The translations under genes were made by a program, and so were the position numbers. From the NCBI GenBank assembly GCA_035542775.1, contig DATKKX010000414.1, positions 1 through 7,874 on the forward strand: a stretch of 7,874 nucleotides of DNA, given 5' to 3'. Positions 5,474-7,874 of this stretch are shown here, piece by piece; within the stretch, counting starts at the first letter, position 1; each line of letters begins with the position of its first letter. This DNA comes from DATKKX01 sp035542775 (GTDB taxonomy: Bacteria > Planctomycetota > Phycisphaerae > UBA1845 > UTPLA1). The notes under the pieces were generated by a model. It did not search any database, had not been told where the DNA came from, and saw nothing but the letters and a program-made list of their open reading frames with translations.

Positions 5474-7569
5474 TCAACACCAACGATCCGCGTCAGAAGG
5501 TGCGGGCGGAGCACCTGCAACGGGACGCCTATTTGTATGTGCGCCAATCCACGCTGCAGCAGGTCTTCCACAACACCGAGAGCACGCAGCGGCAGTACGA
5601 CCTCAAGCAGCGCGCGGTAGCCCTGGGCTGGCCGGTTGAACACGTGCACGTGATCGACGGCGACCAGGGCCACTCCGGCGCCTCGGCCGCCGACCGCGAG
5701 GGGTTTCAGCACCTGGTGGCGGAGGTGGGCCTGGGACACGCCGGCATTGTGCTGGGACTGGAAGTATCACGGCTGGCCCGCAATTGCTCCGACTGGCACC
5801 GGTTACTGGAGATCTGCGGCCTGACCGACACGCTGATCCTTGACGAGGATGGCCTGTACGATCCAGCCAGCTTCAACGACCGGTTGCTGCTGGGACTGAA
5901 GGGCACGATGAGCGAGGCGGAACTGCACGTGCTCCGCGCTCGGCTCCAGGGTGGCATTCGCAACAAGGCGCAGCGCGGCGAGTTGCGCTTCGCCTTGCCG
6001 GTCGGCCTGATCTACGATCCACAGGGCCGGCTGGTCCTGGATCCCGACCAACAGGTCCAGCAGGCCTTGCGGACCTTCTTCCAGGTCTATGAGCGGCAGG
6101 GCACCGCCCGGGCCGTCGTGAAGTACTTCGCCAGGAACGGGTTGAACTTCCCGCGTCGCCTTCGTGGCGGCATCCACAAGGGTCAGTTGGTTTGGGGACC
6201 GCTGGGGCACTCGCGGAGCCTCCAGGTTCTGCGCAACCCTCGTTACGCCGGCGCCTACGTCTTTGGTCGTACCAAGGCCTGCCAGCGGTCCACCGGACGG
6301 GGCGGCTACAAGCCCCAGCCGCAGGAGAAGTGGCACACCCTGATCCCCGATGCCCATCCGGGATATATCAGTTGGCAGCAATACCAGGATCACTTGCAGA
6401 CGCTGCACGCCTGTGGTCGCGCTCATGGGCAGGATCGCCGTCACAGTCCGCCCGGACAAGGCCCGGCCCTGCTACAAGGACTGGTGGTCTGCGGGGTCTG
6501 CGGCCAGCGCATGACGGTGAAGTATCACTGGCGCCAAGCCACCCTGGTGCCGGACTACATCTGCCAAAAAGGGAGTACCGAACGTGGGCAGGCGGTCTGT
6601 CAGCAGGTTCCCGGCGCCGGTGTCGACGAGGCCGTGGGCGAATTGTTGCTGGAGTTGGTGCAGCCGGTTACGTTGGAGCTTGCCATTGCCGTGCAAGCTG
6701 AACTGCAGATCCGGCTGGAGGAGGTAGCGCGCCTGCGACGGCAGCAAGTGGAGCGCGCCCAGTATGAGGTGGACATAGCCCGTAGTCGCTTCATGCAGGT
6801 GGATCCCAACAACCGTCTGGTCGCTACTGCTCTGGAGGCCGACTGGAATGATAAGCTCCGGGCCCTGACCATCGCGGAAGAACAATACGAGCAGCAACGG
6901 CAAAAGGATCAGATGAGCTTGGATGAAACCAGCCGGCAGCAAGTGTTGGCGCTGGCCCGCGACCTGCCGCGGCTCTGGCGTGATCCCCATACCAGCGACC
7001 AAGACCGCAAACGGATGGTACGCCTGCTGATCGAGGACGTGACGTTGACGAAGCCAGATCAGATCAAGGTCCAGATCCGACTGAAGGGCGGCGCCCCCCG
7101 AACGCTCTTGGTGCCTTTGCCCCTGAATGCCCCCCAGCTACGCGCCACCAATCCGGAGGTGGTGCGCCGGATCGACCAACTCCTGGGCGATCACACCGAA
7201 ACCGCCATCGCCGCCGAGTTGAACCGTTGCGGCTACCGCAGTGGGACCAAGCAGGAATTCACGGGCGATCTGGTCAAACGGATTCGGTTCAAGTACCGAC
7301 TAAGATCTCGCTACGATCGCCTGCGAGCCAGAGGCCTGTTGACCGCGGCGGAAATCGGCACGCAACTGGGTGTCACCGCCCAGTACGTAGGCGTCTGGAG
7401 GCGCCATGGCTTGCTGCCGGCCGTGCCGTACAATGACCGAGACGAGTACCTGTACAAGCCCGTCGGCAAGTACGGCCCGCGAAAACAACAGGGCAAGAAG
7501 CTATCAGAAAGACGACGATGTCCCGAGTTCTGCTCTCAAGCAGCCAATGAGGTGCACCATGAAGCATAA
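5470..7569 (+). CDS. Large serine recombinase
   Basis: This 699-residue site-specific recombinase should excise and insert the cassette through a covalent phosphoserine link. The resolvase-type catalytic domain (about 20-165) shows YLYVRQS with R25 and nucleophile S27, SGASAADREGF at 69-79, and EVSRLARN with S100, R101 and R104. A recombinase domain spans about 185-310. A zinc ribbon has CGVC (C341, C344) and later C365 and C377. A long charged helical region (about 405-480) is likely the coiled coil. Two further HTH-like segments follow (about 560-605 and 618-650, the latter LLTAAEIGTQLGVTAQYV). The length is usual for the class and all catalytic residues are present. Translation is coupled to the preceding small gene by ATGA. 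The last sense codon (GCA, 7564-7566) is the shared junction triplet, and the TAA stop (7567-7569) is host-transposase DNA outside the cassette. Confidence 0.93.
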   Translation: MINTNDPRQKVRAEHLQRDAYLYVRQSTLQQVFHNTESTQRQYDLKQRAVALGWPVEHVHVIDGDQGHSGASAADREGFQHLVAEVGLGHAGIVLGLEVSRLARNCSDWHRLLEICGLTDTLILDEDGLYDPASFNDRLLLGLKGTMSEAELHVLRARLQGGIRNKAQRGELRFALPVGLIYDPQGRLVLDPDQQVQQALRTFFQVYERQGTARAVVKYFARNGLNFPRRLRGGIHKGQLVWGPLGHSRSLQVLRNPRYAGAYVFGRTKACQRSTGRGGYKPQPQEKWHTLIPDAHPGYISWQQYQDHLQTLHACGRAHGQDRRHSPPGQGPALLQGLVVCGVCGQRMTVKYHWRQATLVPDYICQKGSTERGQAVCQQVPGAGVDEAVGELLLELVQPVTLELAIAVQAELQIRLEEVARLRRQQVERAQYEVDIARSRFMQVDPNNRLVATALEADWNDKLRALTIAEEQYEQQRQKDQMSLDETSRQQVLALARDLPRLWRDPHTSDQDRKRMVRLLIEDVTLTKPDQIKVQIRLKGGAPRTLLVPLPLNAPQLRATNPEVVRRIDQLLGDHTETAIAAELNRCGYRSGTKQEFTGDLVKRIRFKYRLRSRYDRLRARGLLTAAEIGTQLGVTAQYVGVWRRHGLLPAVPYNDRDEYLYKPVGKYGPRKQQGKKLSERRRCPEFCSQAANEVHHEA

Positions 7570-7874
7570 GCGTTGGCGTTGGGTGCCCGGATGGGCGTCT
7601 TGATGATACGTGTGCCCACGCTCCGGAAAAGCTCGTCAAATCCCGCCGTGAACTTGGCGTCGTGATCATGCAGCAAGAAGCGAGCCTGAATGCCCTGATC
7701 CTCCAGCCACATCTGCGCGTTCCGGGCCTGCTGCCTGATCCACGCTTCGTCCGGGTGGTACGTCGCGGGGCACAGGAAGACCTTTCGTGAACCGAGATGG
7801 ATGAAGAACAGCCCAAACGCCAGATGCACGCCGAGCGGCGTGATAACCCGCTTGGCGAAGAAGTCACACGCCAC
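7567..7874 (-). pseudogene. Transposase central fragment (DDE integrase core), interrupted; continues past the window
   Basis: This is the upstream half of the transposase whose C-terminus lies at 3909-4174. The minus strand enters at the window edge in an open frame reading VACDFFAKRV (first catalytic Asp, codon 7865-7863). It continues through LFFIHLGSRKV and DEAWIRQQARN to LLHDHDAKFT (second catalytic Asp, the first D of DHD), and ends in KTPIRAPNANAYA. There the family sequence stops. The few residues after it (SWCTSLAA and a stop) come from the inserted cassette. The third catalytic residue, Glu, is on the other side of the insertion, so this half cannot act. The N-terminal HTH part must lie beyond 7874. 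Confidence 0.88.

Larger units (their letters stand above)
4175..7566 (+). mobile_element. Serine-recombinase cassette inserted in a transposase gene (3.39 kb)
   Basis: The boundaries come from the broken host gene. On the minus strand the transposase reads up to APNANAYA at the right edge and resumes with EAWIGAFK at the left edge. Flank and insert share only GCA (4175-4177 and 7564-7566), so one copy belongs to the target and the insert proper is about 3389 bases. A very short shared core and no long terminal inverted repeats are what a large serine recombinase leaves, as in Tn4451/Tn5397-type elements. The cargo is DUF5372-like protein, HTH protein, 94-residue protein and recombinase, all on the plus strand. 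There is no cargo beyond these four genes, so they are probably all transposition functions. Rejoining the halves leaves the transposase frame one base short, so a small indel at the junction is likely. Confidence 0.8.

Noticed and set aside
4195..7558. Terminal inverted repeats of the cassette (GGTGCACC near the right end, TGCACC near the left)
   Set aside because: The match is only six bases and lies at unequal distances from the two ends (about 8 and 26), so chance is sufficient. It may still be part of an attachment site.

Overview
The window comes from a GC-rich bacterial chromosome. The style is a multidomain hybrid kinase, an NtrC-type regulator, and integrase-core transposases with the C-terminal tail often seen in Planctomycetota. 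A planctomycete is my best guess at the host, but this is an inference with low confidence.

Left part (1-3455): a signalling locus. A hybrid histidine kinase (HisKA-HATPase-REC-REC-HPt, 5' end outside the window) runs rightward. A sigma54-dependent response regulator (REC-AAA+-Fis HTH) runs leftward and meets it tail to tail, with 36 bases between the stop codons. Both keep all key catalytic and phosphorylation residues. A canonical TATAAT -10 lies upstream of the regulator. From there to about 3908 I see no gene.

Right part (3909-7874): a nested mobile element. The outer layer is an insertion-sequence transposase (DDE integrase core, minus strand), broken in two. Its C-terminal part occupies 3909-4174 and its central part 7567-7874, continuing beyond the window. 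Between the halves sits a 3.39 kb cassette on the plus strand. It carries a DUF5372-like protein, a helix-turn-helix protein, a 94-residue protein of unknown function and a 699-residue large serine recombinase. Because the interrupted gene can be read on both sides, the ends of the cassette are visible to within about 3 bases: a shared GCA at 4175-4177 and 7564-7566, with no longer target duplication. The cut falls immediately before the catalytic Glu of the transposase.

How the cassette may work: one sigma70-type promoter (4641-4668) inside the cassette should drive the HTH gene, the small gene and the recombinase, which are tightly packed (5-base gap, then an ATGA overlap). The recombinase's stop codon is made from target DNA just outside the cassette. 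Excision as a circle would remove that stop and place the DUF5372 gene directly downstream of the recombinase. The HTH gene ends over an A AAA AAG heptamer, and the frame of the 94-residue gene is exactly the -1 frame. A fused HTH product by programmed frameshifting is therefore possible. The overall picture is a compact serine-recombinase transposon with three accessory proteins that has landed in another mobile element.
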